Shown here piece after piece: positions 16,914-25,359 of a stretch of DNA of 64,000 nt; position 1 is the stretch's first letter; the number at the start of each line of letters is the position of its first letter. The notes below the pieces were generated by a model. It did no database searches. It was given only the letters and a program-made list of their open reading frames with translations, and was not told the DNA's origin. The DNA is from Pantoea sp. Lij88. Its GTDB lineage: Bacteria > Pseudomonadota > Gammaproteobacteria > Enterobacterales > Enterobacteriaceae. The stretch covers positions 2,418,001 through 2,482,000 of the forward strand of contig NZ_CP118269.1 of NCBI RefSeq assembly GCF_030062155.1, read 5' to 3'. The position numbers and the translations under genes were made by a program.

Positions 16914-17651
16914 CTAAAAGTCAGCCAGTTCAGCAATATGTTTGCCGCTACGCATTTCCAGAAAGTCGAGCAGACGACGCGGCGTGACATTTAACACCCG
17001 ATCCTCGGGAAAATCCACCTCGCGGGCAATTCGCAGGCAGTGATCGAAATGACCGAGCGTGAAAGCCGTGTGGGAATCGGAGCCAAACGCCAGCCGTCCA
17101 CCGGCATCGCGCACGGCGGCGGCGATAGCCCGGCAGTTAGGTTCACTGCCCGGACGCGAGTGAGTAAAGGAGGAGTTGTTCAGCTCCAGCGCCACGTCGT
17201 AATGCGCTGCGGCCTCGGCAATCGCCGGGATATCGACAGGGAATTTCGGGTTACCCGGATGGCTGATGATATGAACCAGCCCGCCCGCCATGGCAGCGAT
17301 CATCGCGTCCGTATGATGCTTTCTGTCGCGCGGCGCATAAACCGGCTCGTGAAAACCGGCGACGATCAAATCCAGCGCATCGAGCATCGGGCCGGAACAG
17401 TCGATCTCGCCCTGCTGGTTTTTGATATTGGCTTCGATACCGCGCAGAATCCCCACGCCATCGATCACGCGCGGCCAGACCCGCATATTAATAAAGTGCC
17501 AGTAGTGCGGCGCGTCGGCCATATCGGGGCCGTGATCGGTAATGGCAAACAGTTTCAGGTCGGTTTGCTTCGCCTGGGTGACGTAGTCGTGCAGCGTGCT
17601 GTAAGCATGCGTGCTGGCGATGGTGTGCATATGCAGATCTACCGGATACAT
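16914..17651 (-). CDS. ycdX: YcdX, PHP-domain phosphatase
   Basis: The 245-residue protein has the same length as E. coli YcdX. It begins [18 protein letters not shown], with the HxH metal-binding pair of the PHP domain. Further metal ligands are visible in ITDHGPD, AGFHEP and ISHPGNP, and in FGSDSHTAF near the end. The family binds a trinuclear metal centre and hydrolyses phosphate esters; YcdX is linked to swarming in E. coli. It follows ghrA by 39 bp, probably as one operon. The last 61 codons lie in the duplicated segment, so this end may be of donor origin. Confidence 0.93.
   Translation of the reverse strand: MYPVDLHMHTIASTHAYSTLHDYVTQAKQTDLKLFAITDHGPDMADAPHYWHFINMRVWPRVIDGVGILRGIEANIKNQQGEIDCSGPMLDALDLIVAGFHEPVYAPRDRKHHTDAMIAAMAGGLVHIISHPGNPKFPVDIPAIAEAAAHYDVALELNNSSFTHSRPGSEPNCRAIAAAVRDAGGRLAFGSDSHTAFTLGHFDHCLRIAREVDFPEDRVLNVTPRRLLDFLEMRSGKHIAELADF
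16915..17098. repeat. Right copy of the 184-bp ycdX 3'-end direct repeat
   Basis: This is the second copy of the segment at 15065-15248, in the same orientation exactly 1850 bp away, matching at 177 of 184 positions. It forms the functional end of the intact ycdX gene. The repeat flanks the AT-rich cassette. Confidence 0.93.
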
Positions 17652-17690
17652 CCTCTTCTCCTGCTGAGTGCCCCAGACGGGGCCGGTTCA

Positions 17691-18632
17691 TTAATAGCCG
17701 CGCTGCCGATCAACCCTGCCCTGCGGCGGCTCGCCTGCCTGATCCTGATTAATGGCGCGGGCGATGTAGTCGATAGCTTCGTCGATTAAGGTTACCGCCG
17801 CATTATGGGGCGTAATCGTGACACGCGGATGTGACCAGAGTGGATGCGCCTCCGGCAGCGGTTCAACCTGAAAGACATCCAGTGCCGCTGCTTTCAGCTG
17901 CCCGCTATTGAGCGCGGCCAGCAGGTCATCTTCCACCACCTGCGCACCACGCGCGATGTTGAGGAAGAACGCGCCGTGCGGCAGCTGCTGTAAAAAGTGC
18001 TGGTCGATAAGATTAATGGTCTCGGGCGTGCTTGGCAGCAGGTTGATGACCACCCGCGTCTCCTGCAAAAAGGCAGGTAGCGCATCGCGACCGGCAAAGC
18101 TGGTCACGCCGTCGATTTCTTTGGGTGAGCGGCTCCAGACGCGTAACGGGAATCCCCAGGGTTTCAGGCTCTCCGCCACGCTCTGCCCCAGCACGCCCGC
18201 GCCCAGAATGCCGATAGTGAAGTTTTCGCGCGTGTAAGCGGGCAACGGCTGCCAGCACTGCTGTTGCTGCTGAAGACGGTAGTCGTCAAAACGACGGAAC
18301 CAGCTCAGCACGCTATGCACCGCATACTCCTGCATCTGGCGCGCCATACCGGTATCTTCCAGCCGGTACAACGGCACGCTGTCGGGCAGCATCTCAGGAT
18401 GCTGTTGCAGCTGTTTCAGAATTTCGTCTACGCCTGCACCCAATGCAAAAACGCCGCGCAGTGTGGCGCGTCCCTGTAGCATCTCGGTGGGCGGGGAGCG
18501 GACCAGCGCGTAATCGGCCGGACCGTTGTCGCCTGGCTGCCAGGCACGTACCCGCGCCTGGGGCAGACGCTGTTGTAAACCGTTAATCCAGGCCGCTGCA
18601 GACTGCGACGGGTGATACCAGATGATCTCCAT
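17691..18632 (-). CDS. ghrA: GhrA, glyoxylate/hydroxypyruvate reductase A
   Basis: From the ATG at 18632 the product is 313 residues, beginning MEIIWYHP, one residue longer than E. coli GhrA. A longer frame upstream lacks family similarity, and AGGAGAG precedes this start. The Rossmann NAD(P) motif [16 protein letters not shown] and the catalytic residues Arg ([10 protein letters not shown]), Glu ([10 protein letters not shown]) and His (TITPHNAAV) are all present. It reduces glyoxylate and hydroxypyruvate with NADPH in the cytoplasm. It heads the ghrA-ycdX unit and is divergent from treA. Confidence 0.95.
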   Translation of the reverse strand: MEIIWYHPSQSAAAWINGLQQRLPQARVRAWQPGDNGPADYALVRSPPTEMLQGRATLRGVFALGAGVDEILKQLQQHPEMLPDSVPLYRLEDTGMARQMQEYAVHSVLSWFRRFDDYRLQQQQQCWQPLPAYTRENFTIGILGAGVLGQSVAESLKPWGFPLRVWSRSPKEIDGVTSFAGRDALPAFLQETRVVINLLPSTPETINLIDQHFLQQLPHGAFFLNIARGAQVVEDDLLAALNSGQLKAAALDVFQVEPLPEAHPLWSHPRVTITPHNAAVTLIDEAIDYIARAINQDQAGEPPQGRVDRQRGY

Positions 18633-18842
18633 CCTGCTCTCCTTTTTTTCTTTCAGCGTCGGGGAAAAGCGGAGTGAGAGCAAGAAAAAACCCGCGTGAT
18701 AAAGCGGTTTTTTCCATAAAAATAATTCCCGTGGCTTCACATTTCCGGCTCGCTTCAGGGTGAAGTGGTCAGTTTGCGTCTAAAGTTGGTCCTGTGGTCA
18801 ATGCGTTACGCGCGGCCGCGTTTCGGACAAGGAGAAAAACCG

Positions 18843-20528
18843 ATGACAAAAATTGAGGTAAACGCCGATCAACGGCGTCAGCGTTATGCGCCCTTTCTGC
18901 TCACGTTGCTGCTGAGCGTCCCCGCTTTCACCACGCATGCCGACGACAACAGCCGCATGCTGAATAATCAGCCGCAGCCGCCGGACGTTCGTTTAGGGCC
19001 GCTGTTTAATGCTGTGCAGCAGGCGAAGTTCTATCCCGATCAAAAAACCTTTGCGGATGCGGTGCCGAAATTCGATCCCGCCTCGATTCTTGCCGACTGG
19101 CAGATGCAGAAGAAACAGCGCAACTTCGATCTCAAACATTTTGTTGATACCAACTTCACCCTGCCCGCTGCCGGTGACAAATATGTCCCGCCCGCCGGAC
19201 AAAATCTGCGTGAACACATTGATGGCCTGTGGCCGGTGCTGACGCGCACCACCGGCAGCGCGGGTCAGTATGATTCGCTGCTGCCGTTGCCGAAGCCCTA
19301 CGTGGTGCCAGGCGGTCGCTTCCGCGAAGTCTATTACTGGGACAGCTACTTCACCATGCTGGGGCTGGCCGAGAGCGGACACTGGGACAAAGTGCAGGAT
19401 ATGGTGGACAATTTCGCCTCGCTGCTCGACCGTTATGGCCACATCCCCAACGGCAACCGCAGCTACTACCTGAGCCGTTCGCAGCCGCCATTCTTCAGTA
19501 TGATGGTCGATCTGCTGGCAACCCACGATGACGGCAAAGCCTATACCCGCTACCTGCCGCAGTTGCAGAAAGAGTATGACTACTGGATGGCCGACAGCGA
19601 TAGCGTCGCAGCCGGTGCAGCCAGCAAGCGGGTGATTAAGCTGGCGGATGGCACGCTGCTGAACCGTTACTGGGATGCGCGCGACGTGCCACGCACCGAA
19701 TCCTGGATGGATGACATTGTTACCGCGCAGAAAGCGCCGCAGCGTAATAAAGCCGAGCTCTATCGTGAGCTGCGTTCCGGTGCGGCGTCGGGCTGGGATT
19801 TCAGTTCGCGCTGGTTTACCGACGCGCACAACCTGTCGACGATCCGGACTACTCAGCTGGCCCCGGTTGACCTTAACAGCCTGATGTTCCATCTGGAGCA
19901 GACGCTGTCGAAAGGTTATCAGATGAACAAACAGAGCGATCTGGCGAAGCAGTTTGCCGATCGCGCCGAGAAGCGCCAGGCGGCGATCAACCGCTATCTC
20001 TGGGACAGCAAACAGAACTGGTACGCCGACTATGACTGGCAGAAAAAGGAAGTTCATCCGCAACTGACGGCGGCGGCCCTGTTCCCGCTCTATCTGCAGG
20101 TCGCCAGTGATAAGCAGGCTGAAAGCACCGCCAGCGCGGTAGAAAAACAGCTGCTGAAACCCGGCGGTCTGGTGACCACTACCGTGAACAACGGCCAGCA
20201 GTGGGATGCGCCGAATGGCTGGGCACCGCTGCAGTGGGTTGCCGTGGAAGGACTGGAGCATTACAACCAGCCAAAACTGGCGAAAGAGGTCGGCTTACGC
20301 TTCCTGCAAAACGTTCAGAACACCTATGACCGTGAGCACAAGCTGGTGGAGAAATATGTCGTTGATGGCAAAAATCTCGGCGGCGGTGGCGGCGGTGAAT
20401 ATCCGCTGCAGGATGGCTTTGGCTGGACCAACGGCGTCACGCTGAAACTGCTGGATAAGTACTGCCCGAAAGATAAAACCTGTAACAGCGCCCACGATAT
20501 TCCTCAGGCGTCTGCCTCGCAAAACTGA
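18843..20528 (+). CDS. treA: TreA, periplasmic trehalase
   Basis: From the ATG at 18843 (AAGGAG about 8 bases upstream) the product is 561 residues. A signal peptide covers about residues 1-34, with a hydrophobic [11 protein letters not shown] core ending at THA. Both trehalase signatures are present: [15 protein letters not shown] and [13 protein letters not shown]. The Gly-rich [19 protein letters not shown] region near the C-terminus is also typical. It hydrolyses trehalose to two glucose molecules in the periplasm, useful under high osmolarity. It is monocistronic. Confidence 0.95.
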   Translation: MTKIEVNADQRRQRYAPFLLTLLLSVPAFTTHADDNSRMLNNQPQPPDVRLGPLFNAVQQAKFYPDQKTFADAVPKFDPASILADWQMQKKQRNFDLKHFVDTNFTLPAAGDKYVPPAGQNLREHIDGLWPVLTRTTGSAGQYDSLLPLPKPYVVPGGRFREVYYWDSYFTMLGLAESGHWDKVQDMVDNFASLLDRYGHIPNGNRSYYLSRSQPPFFSMMVDLLATHDDGKAYTRYLPQLQKEYDYWMADSDSVAAGAASKRVIKLADGTLLNRYWDARDVPRTESWMDDIVTAQKAPQRNKAELYRELRSGAASGWDFSSRWFTDAHNLSTIRTTQLAPVDLNSLMFHLEQTLSKGYQMNKQSDLAKQFADRAEKRQAAINRYLWDSKQNWYADYDWQKKEVHPQLTAAALFPLYLQVASDKQAESTASAVEKQLLKPGGLVTTTVNNGQQWDAPNGWAPLQWVAVEGLEHYNQPKLAKEVGLRFLQNVQNTYDREHKLVEKYVVDGKNLGGGGGGEYPLQDGFGWTNGVTLKLLDKYCPKDKTCNSAHDIPQASASQN

Positions 20529-20536
20529 TCCACTCT

Positions 20537-20565
20537 GGATACCTCTGGCCCCGCCGGAGGTATCC
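20537..20565 (+). terminator. Hairpin downstream of treA (weak terminator)
   Basis: GGATACCTC and GAGGTATCC pair around an 11-base GC-rich loop just after the treA stop. No U-run follows, so it may stabilise the message or need a factor to terminate. Confidence 0.5.
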
Positions 20566-20626
20566 GCACCCCCTTTCAGCGAATTTTACTTGACCTTCTT
20601 ACATCAACAGGCAAAATTGCAGCCAA

Positions 20627-20663
20627 TTTACAAAAGGTAATAGTTCTCATTATGATAATGAGA
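20627..20663 (+). promoter_or_regulatory. Promoter with Fur box upstream of the siderophore receptor
   Basis: TCTCATTATGATAATGAGA (20645-20663) is a perfect 9-1-9 palindrome that fits the Fur-box pattern built from ATAAT/ATTAT units. TTTACA (20627-20632) and TATGAT (20651-20656), 18 bases apart, are good -35 and -10 candidates. The -10 lies inside the palindrome, so Fur binding would block polymerase. The receptor ATG is 57 bases further on. Confidence 0.85.
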
Positions 20664-20719
20664 TTGCCTATCAATAATTTTATCCACCTGCCTGAACCTT
20701 TGCCAAGAAAGGAATTTTG

Positions 20720-22819
20720 ATGAAACTGTCATTGTCGCTGAAAGGTTATATTCGCCTCTGCACCCTGGCGCTGACTGCGCCTGCTCTGAGTTATGCTGCC
20801 GATATGGTGGTCACTGCACAACCGCAGGAAGATTCGACCTCGCCGACCCAGGGTTATCTGGCGACCACCAGCCAGGGCGCAACCAAAAGTGATCGTCCAT
20901 TGATCACCACGCCGCAGTCGATATCCGTGGTCACCCGCCAGCAGATGCAGGATCAGGGTGCGCTGACCCTGAATCAGGCGCTGGGTTACAGCTCCGGCGT
21001 CTTCACCAACTTCGGCGGTGCTGCTACCCGTTACGACACCATTGCCTTACGTGGCTTCCACGGCGGCGATGTCGATAACACGTTCCTCGACGGCATGCGG
21101 CTGATGAGCGACGGCGGCAGTTTCAACGGCCTGCAGGTGGACAACGCTTTCCTTGAGCGCATTGACGTGATCAAAGGCCCCTCTTCTGCTCTGTATGGTC
21201 AGACAGTACCAGGCGGGCTGGTCAATATGGTGACCAAACGTCCTCAGTTCAGCGAAGAGGGTCACATTCAGTTGCAGGCGGGCAGCAACGCCACCACCGG
21301 CACGATGTTTGACTACACCAATGCCATCAATGACCAGTGGGCGTTTCGCCTGACCGGCGTGACCCGCAACAGTGATACCCAGTACGATCACACCCGCGAA
21401 GAGAAATACGCGCTGATGCCGCAGCTGATGTGGCAGCCGGATGAAGATACTCACCTGATCCTGAAAGCTTATCTGCAGAAAGATCCGTCGGGCGGTTATC
21501 ACGGTTCTGTGCCGGGTGACGGCAGCCTCACCGAACACAATGGCTACAAGCTGAGCAACGGCTTTTATGAGGGCAACAGCGATCTCGATCAGTTCAAGCG
21601 CCGCGAGCAGATCTACAGCTTCGATTTCGCCCATCGCTTTAACGACGTCTGGTCATTCTCCTCGACGGGCAGCTACAGCCACTCGAATGTCGATCTCGAT
21701 CAGGTTTATCAGATTGGCTGGGATGAAAATAATCCCGATCTGCTGAACCGCTACTACTCAGGGGAGCGCTCGTCGCTCTCCGCCTGGTCGACCGATAACC
21801 GCTTACAGGCGGAGTTCAATACCGGCGAACTGGAGCACCGCGTGACGCTGGGTGCCGAGTATCATCGTTACAAAAATGAGATCAGCGCGGCGGGCGGTTC
21901 GGCTAATCAGCTGAATGCCCTGACCGGTGAGCAGGTGGGCGACATGCCGGATTACACCTGGGCGGACAAAACCCGTCGCTACTATCAGACCGGCCTCTAT
22001 CTGCAGGATGAGATGAAGCTGGATCGCTGGCATCTGGATCTCTCCGGCCGCTATGACCGCATCGTCGCCAATAACAGCGGCAGCGATCGTCGTCAGGATG
22101 ATCACATCAGCGGACGTGCGGCATTGCTCTATGCCTTCGACAACGGTATCTCGCCTTATGTGAGCTGGAGCCAGGCGATTACCCCGACCGCGCTCACCGA
22201 TCCCAACAATAATCTGCTGAAGCCGACTACCGCTGAACAGTATGAAGCCGGGGTGAAATATCAGCCGGTGGGCACCCGCGATCTCTATAGCGTGGCGGTC
22301 TATGACCTGACGCAGAAGGATGTGGCAAACCGCAACGTGCAGACGGCGACTTATTCGCCATCGGGCAAAGTCCATTCACAGGGTATCGAGCTGGAAGCGC
22401 GTAATCAGCTCACCCCGCGTCTGAGCACCGTGGCAAGCTATACGCTGAATCATCTGCGCTTCAAAGATTCGGTGGATGGCAACAGCGGTCATACGCCATA
22501 CGTCACCCCCAACAGCATGGCTGCACTCTGGGGTCACTATCAGTTTGATTACGGTCTGAGTGCGGGTGCGGGCGTGCGTTACATTGGCAAACAGTGGGCA
22601 GACAACCAGAACACCACGCGCGTACCGTCTGTGACGCTGTTTGATGCGTCAGTGCGGGCCGATCTCGGCGTCTGGAACAGCAGCCTGAAAGGGGCATGGG
22701 TGCAGGTCAATGCTAATAACCTGACCGACCGTACCTATGTCGCGGGCTGTTACGGCACGGGCTTCTGTTACTGGGGCGCGGAACGCAGCGTGATGGCGAC
22801 AGTCGGTTACGACTTCTGA
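20720..22819 (+). CDS. TonB-dependent siderophore receptor (FoxA/FhuA-like)
   Basis: The 699-residue protein has a signal peptide ending at about SYAAD, followed at once by a TonB-box-like DMVVTA. The plug domain contains TTPQSISVVTRQQM, and IDVIKGPSSALYGQTVPGG marks the plug/barrel region. The beta-barrel ends in the canonical aromatic, GYDF. No N-terminal signalling domain is present. Sequence features suggest a hydroxamate (ferrioxamine or ferrichrome type) receptor, but the ligand is not fixed. AAGGA lies seven bases before the ATG. Iron control is implied by the upstream Fur box. Confidence 0.9.
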   Translation: MKLSLSLKGYIRLCTLALTAPALSYAADMVVTAQPQEDSTSPTQGYLATTSQGATKSDRPLITTPQSISVVTRQQMQDQGALTLNQALGYSSGVFTNFGGAATRYDTIALRGFHGGDVDNTFLDGMRLMSDGGSFNGLQVDNAFLERIDVIKGPSSALYGQTVPGGLVNMVTKRPQFSEEGHIQLQAGSNATTGTMFDYTNAINDQWAFRLTGVTRNSDTQYDHTREEKYALMPQLMWQPDEDTHLILKAYLQKDPSGGYHGSVPGDGSLTEHNGYKLSNGFYEGNSDLDQFKRREQIYSFDFAHRFNDVWSFSSTGSYSHSNVDLDQVYQIGWDENNPDLLNRYYSGERSSLSAWSTDNRLQAEFNTGELEHRVTLGAEYHRYKNEISAAGGSANQLNALTGEQVGDMPDYTWADKTRRYYQTGLYLQDEMKLDRWHLDLSGRYDRIVANNSGSDRRQDDHISGRAALLYAFDNGISPYVSWSQAITPTALTDPNNNLLKPTTAEQYEAGVKYQPVGTRDLYSVAVYDLTQKDVANRNVQTATYSPSGKVHSQGIELEARNQLTPRLSTVASYTLNHLRFKDSVDGNSGHTPYVTPNSMAALWGHYQFDYGLSAGAGVRYIGKQWADNQNTTRVPSVTLFDASVRADLGVWNSSLKGAWVQVNANNLTDRTYVAGCYGTGFCYWGAERSVMATVGYDF

Positions 22820-22836
22820 TAGCAGAGTAAAAGATA

Positions 22837-22870
22837 AAAAAAGGGGACGAATCGCTTCGTCCCCTTTTTT
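22837..22870. terminator. Bidirectional terminator between receptor and GlsB-like gene
   Basis: AAAAAAGGGGACGA and TCGTCCCCTTTTTT form a 14-bp perfect stem with a 6-base loop. Runs of U follow on both strands, so it serves the receptor gene (plus) and the converging gene at 22887 (minus). Confidence 0.93.
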
Positions 22871-22886
22871 GTTGAAACTGTTACGG

Positions 22887-23135
22887 TTAACTGCGTACTT
22901 TACGGTAAACGAACAGCACCACGATGGCACCGATCACTGCGACCACGAAGCTTCCGAAGTTAAACCCATCAACGCGGCCGAAGCCAAACAGCGTACTGAT
23001 CCAGCCACCCACTACGGCACCGATAATACCCAGAACGATAGTCAGAATGAAACCGCCACCGTCTTTACCCGGCATAATCCACTTCGCCAGAATACCTGCG
23101 ATTAAGCCAAAGACGATCCAGGAAATAATACCCAT
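22887..23135 (-). CDS. GlsB/YeaQ/YmgE family stress membrane protein
   Basis: The 82-residue protein begins MGIISWIVFGLIAGILAKW and has three hydrophobic helices rich in Gly (about residues 2-20, 28-50 and 58-78). MPGKDGGGF joins the first two, as in E. coli YeaQ and YmgE. AAGGAG lies 6 bases upstream of the ATG at 23135; a longer frame upstream is not supported. Members are transglycosylase-associated (Tag) inner-membrane proteins induced by stress, with unclear biochemical role. Confidence 0.92.
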   Translation of the reverse strand: MGIISWIVFGLIAGILAKWIMPGKDGGGFILTIVLGIIGAVVGGWISTLFGFGRVDGFNFGSFVVAVIGAIVVLFVYRKVRS

Positions 23136-23263
23136 CTGTTGCTCCTTCCTTTTTATGATTAAATCGTGAACGCCTGATTTATCAAGCGGTTTACCGCGAT
23201 AAGTATAGCCAGCTTTTTGAAAAATGCTTGCCCGCTCACACTTATTATTCATGAATAGCAAAT

Positions 23264-23290
23264 TAAAGCTTTTTTTAGTCGCGCCGATAA
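23264..23290 (+). promoter_or_regulatory. Sigma-28 (FliA) promoter of ycgR
   Basis: TAAAGCTT, then exactly 11 bases, then GCCGATAA matches the FliA consensus (TAAAGTTT-N11-GCCGATAA) at 15 of 16 positions. Transcription would begin near 23297, about 50 bases before the GTG start of ycgR. Confidence 0.93.
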
Positions 23291-23346
23291 CCGAAACGAG
23301 ACAAAAAAACAGCATAAAAACAGTAACCCCCCTTGTGGAGCAGGAC

Positions 23347-24081
23347 GTGAAAGAAGCCGACCAGGAACAATACTTAAAACGTGGCACGCTGGCGGTTCTG
23401 GGCGTTATTAAAGACCTGCTGCGGCATCAGACGCCGCTGCTGGTGCGCTTTCCGCGTGGGCAGTTTATCAGCCGGATGCTGACTGCCGATAAAGATCGCC
23501 TGGTGTTTGACCTCGGCAGTAATAACCTGGACAACGACTACGCGCTGACCAGCGACGATCTGAGCATCACCGCTGAAACCTTTGGCGCGAAGATAGAATT
23601 CAGCCTGGCCTCACTGGAAAAAGTGGAGTTTGAAGGCTTACCCGCATTCAGCGCGCCGCTGCCGGACCTGCTGTGGCAGATTCAGCGACGGGAATTTTTT
23701 CGGGTCTGCGCCCCGATGGAGCCGCAGTTCTGGTGTCACACCGTGTGGCCGGATGGCAGTAAAACGCGCCTGCGGTTACAGGATCTCTCCCTGGGCGGTC
23801 TCGGCGTGCTGGTGGATGAACCGCTGCCGGAAGGCTTGCAGAACGGCGACAGCTTCAACACTTTCCGGGTCGAACTGGGTGAATATGGCATTTTTGAAGT
23901 GCCGGTGAAGCTGCTGAACATTGGCGAGCGCTGTGTCGTAACCCGCAAAAATGAAACCCTGATTACACCCCGCCTGAGCTTTCGTTTTGCCACGCTGAAT
24001 CCGGCGCAGGAGCGACAGCTTCAGCAGATTATTTTTGCACTTGAGCGCCTGGCGCGCGATAAATCGACCCGATTCCAGTAA
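23347..24081 (+). CDS. ycgR: YcgR, c-di-GMP-binding flagellar brake protein
   Basis: Translation is assigned to the GTG at 23347, with GGAG six bases upstream. This gives 244 residues, the length of E. coli YcgR. The longer in-frame start lies upstream of the FliA promoter and would not be transcribed from it. The N-terminal YcgR domain contains LAVLGVIKDL. The PilZ domain carries the c-di-GMP motif QRREFFRV (RxxxR) and LSLGGLGVL (D/NxSxxG form, here D-L-S-L-G-G). With c-di-GMP bound, YcgR acts on the flagellar motor to slow swimming. Confidence 0.93.
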   Translation: MKEADQEQYLKRGTLAVLGVIKDLLRHQTPLLVRFPRGQFISRMLTADKDRLVFDLGSNNLDNDYALTSDDLSITAETFGAKIEFSLASLEKVEFEGLPAFSAPLPDLLWQIQRREFFRVCAPMEPQFWCHTVWPDGSKTRLRLQDLSLGGLGVLVDEPLPEGLQNGDSFNTFRVELGEYGIFEVPVKLLNIGERCVVTRKNETLITPRLSFRFATLNPAQERQLQQIIFALERLARDKSTRFQ

Positions 24082-24177
24082 CTGCTTTATGGGTGCGCCA
24101 CACAGGTGGGCCGCATCCAGGCTATGCTTCTTGCTTGTTTTCTTTTAAACCGGAACCCAGCAAGGAGACCCTCCCCA

Positions 24178-25308
24178 ATGGAAAACTGGCTCTCTTCACG
24201 TCGTTTTCAATCCCTCTTTTTTAATCAGGAACTCTGGCTCAACAGTGCCATCGTGGTGGCCTCCACCCTGGTGATTTACTGGGTGTTGCGTACCCTGATC
24301 CGCTTTATCTCCAACCGGATTGCTCTTTACAGCGAACATCGTCATGTCCGCGCCACCGCGATTCTGGTGGAGATATTGCGCAGTACCAGCCAGACCCTGC
24401 TGCTGATCTTCTCACTGCTGATTGCCCTGAAGTTTGTCGACCTGCCTGCGTCCTGGAGCGTGACCATCGCGCACGGCTGGTTCCTGGCGCTGATTGTGCA
24501 GCTTGCGCTGTGGATCGACTGCGGCATCCGGCTATGGCTGAAAAGCCTGTTGCGCGATCCGCTGCATGTGCGTAACCCGGTGACGACAGTCATCCTCGGC
24601 ATTCTGCTGCGGGTAGTAGTCTGGATCATGATGTTCCTGGCGATTCTGTCGAACGTCGGCATTAACATTACCGCGCTGGTTGCCAGCCTGGGCGTCGGCG
24701 GTATCGCGATTGCGCTGGCGATTCAGACCGTGCTGAGCGATGTCTTTGCGTCGCTGGCGATAGGTTTCGATAAGCCGTTTGAGCATGGCGATTTTATTGT
24801 CTTTGGTGACATTGCCGGTTCCATCGAGCATATCGGCCTGAAAACGACCCGGTTGCGCAGCCTGAGCGGTGAGCAGATTGTCTGCTCAAACACCATTCTG
24901 TTGCAGCAGACTATCCACAACTACAAACGCATGCAGCAGCGCCGCATCGTGTTTAAGTTTGGTATCAGCTACGCCACACCGTCTGAGCAGGTCCGGGAGA
25001 TCAGCCCGCTGGTGAAAGAGATTATTCAGGGCGTTGAGACCACCCGTTTTGACCGCGCCCACTTCCTGGCTTTCGAGGACTCAAAACTGACCTTTGAAGT
25101 GGTCTATTTTGTGCTGGATGCGGATTACAACAAGTACATGGACATCCAGCAGGAGATTAACCTGCAGCTGATGGCGGCGCTGGAAGCACGCAATATCCGC
25201 TTCGCCTTCCCGATTCGTCAGGTTGAGTTCAGCGGCGGCAATCTGCCACCGGTGGATCTGGTGGCGGTAGAGAATGAAGATGGCGAGGTGCGCAGGATGG
25301 CGCGCTAA
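24178..25308 (+). CDS. MscS-family mechanosensitive channel
   Basis: From the ATG at 24178 the product is 376 residues, with AAGGAG upstream at a slightly long spacing. About five hydrophobic helices occur in the first 215 residues. The last, ASLGVGGIAIALAIQTVLSD, is the Gly/Ala-rich pore helix of MscS. The beta domain follows (FDKPFEHGDFIVFGDIAGSIEHIG, including the conserved G-D-x-I). It probably acts as an inner-membrane tension-gated channel. The size is between E. coli YnaI and YbdG, so orthology is not claimed. Confidence 0.88.
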   Translation: MENWLSSRRFQSLFFNQELWLNSAIVVASTLVIYWVLRTLIRFISNRIALYSEHRHVRATAILVEILRSTSQTLLLIFSLLIALKFVDLPASWSVTIAHGWFLALIVQLALWIDCGIRLWLKSLLRDPLHVRNPVTTVILGILLRVVVWIMMFLAILSNVGINITALVASLGVGGIAIALAIQTVLSDVFASLAIGFDKPFEHGDFIVFGDIAGSIEHIGLKTTRLRSLSGEQIVCSNTILLQQTIHNYKRMQQRRIVFKFGISYATPSEQVREISPLVKEIIQGVETTRFDRAHFLAFEDSKLTFEVVYFVLDADYNKYMDIQQEINLQLMAALEARNIRFAFPIRQVEFSGGNLPPVDLVAVENEDGEVRRMAR

Positions 25309-25313
25309 GCCGG

Positions 25314-25344
25314 TGCCCGCTTTCCCCTGAACAGGAAGGCGGGC
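25314..25344. terminator. Imperfect hairpin between convergent genes
   Basis: TGCCCGCTTTCC pairs imperfectly with GGAAGGCGGGCA in the 50-bp gap between the channel gene and the convergent isomerase gene. There is no U-run, so termination strength is uncertain. Confidence 0.4.
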
Positions 25345-25359
25345 ATTCAGCCTTACCGC

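Noticed and set aside
15249..16914. Idea that the island is an intact IS, prophage or integrase-driven element
   Set aside because: No transposase, integrase, terminal inverted repeats or tRNA target is present; only the ycdX duplication marks its ends.
18993..20261. 422-codon frame antisense to treA
   Set aside because: It is the mirror of the GC-rich trehalase coding frame. The trehalase has both family signatures, and the antisense product has none.
23224..23346. 41-residue N-terminal extension of YcgR from an upstream ATG
   Set aside because: It contains the FliA promoter and would make the protein longer than the family; the GTG at 23347 is preferred.
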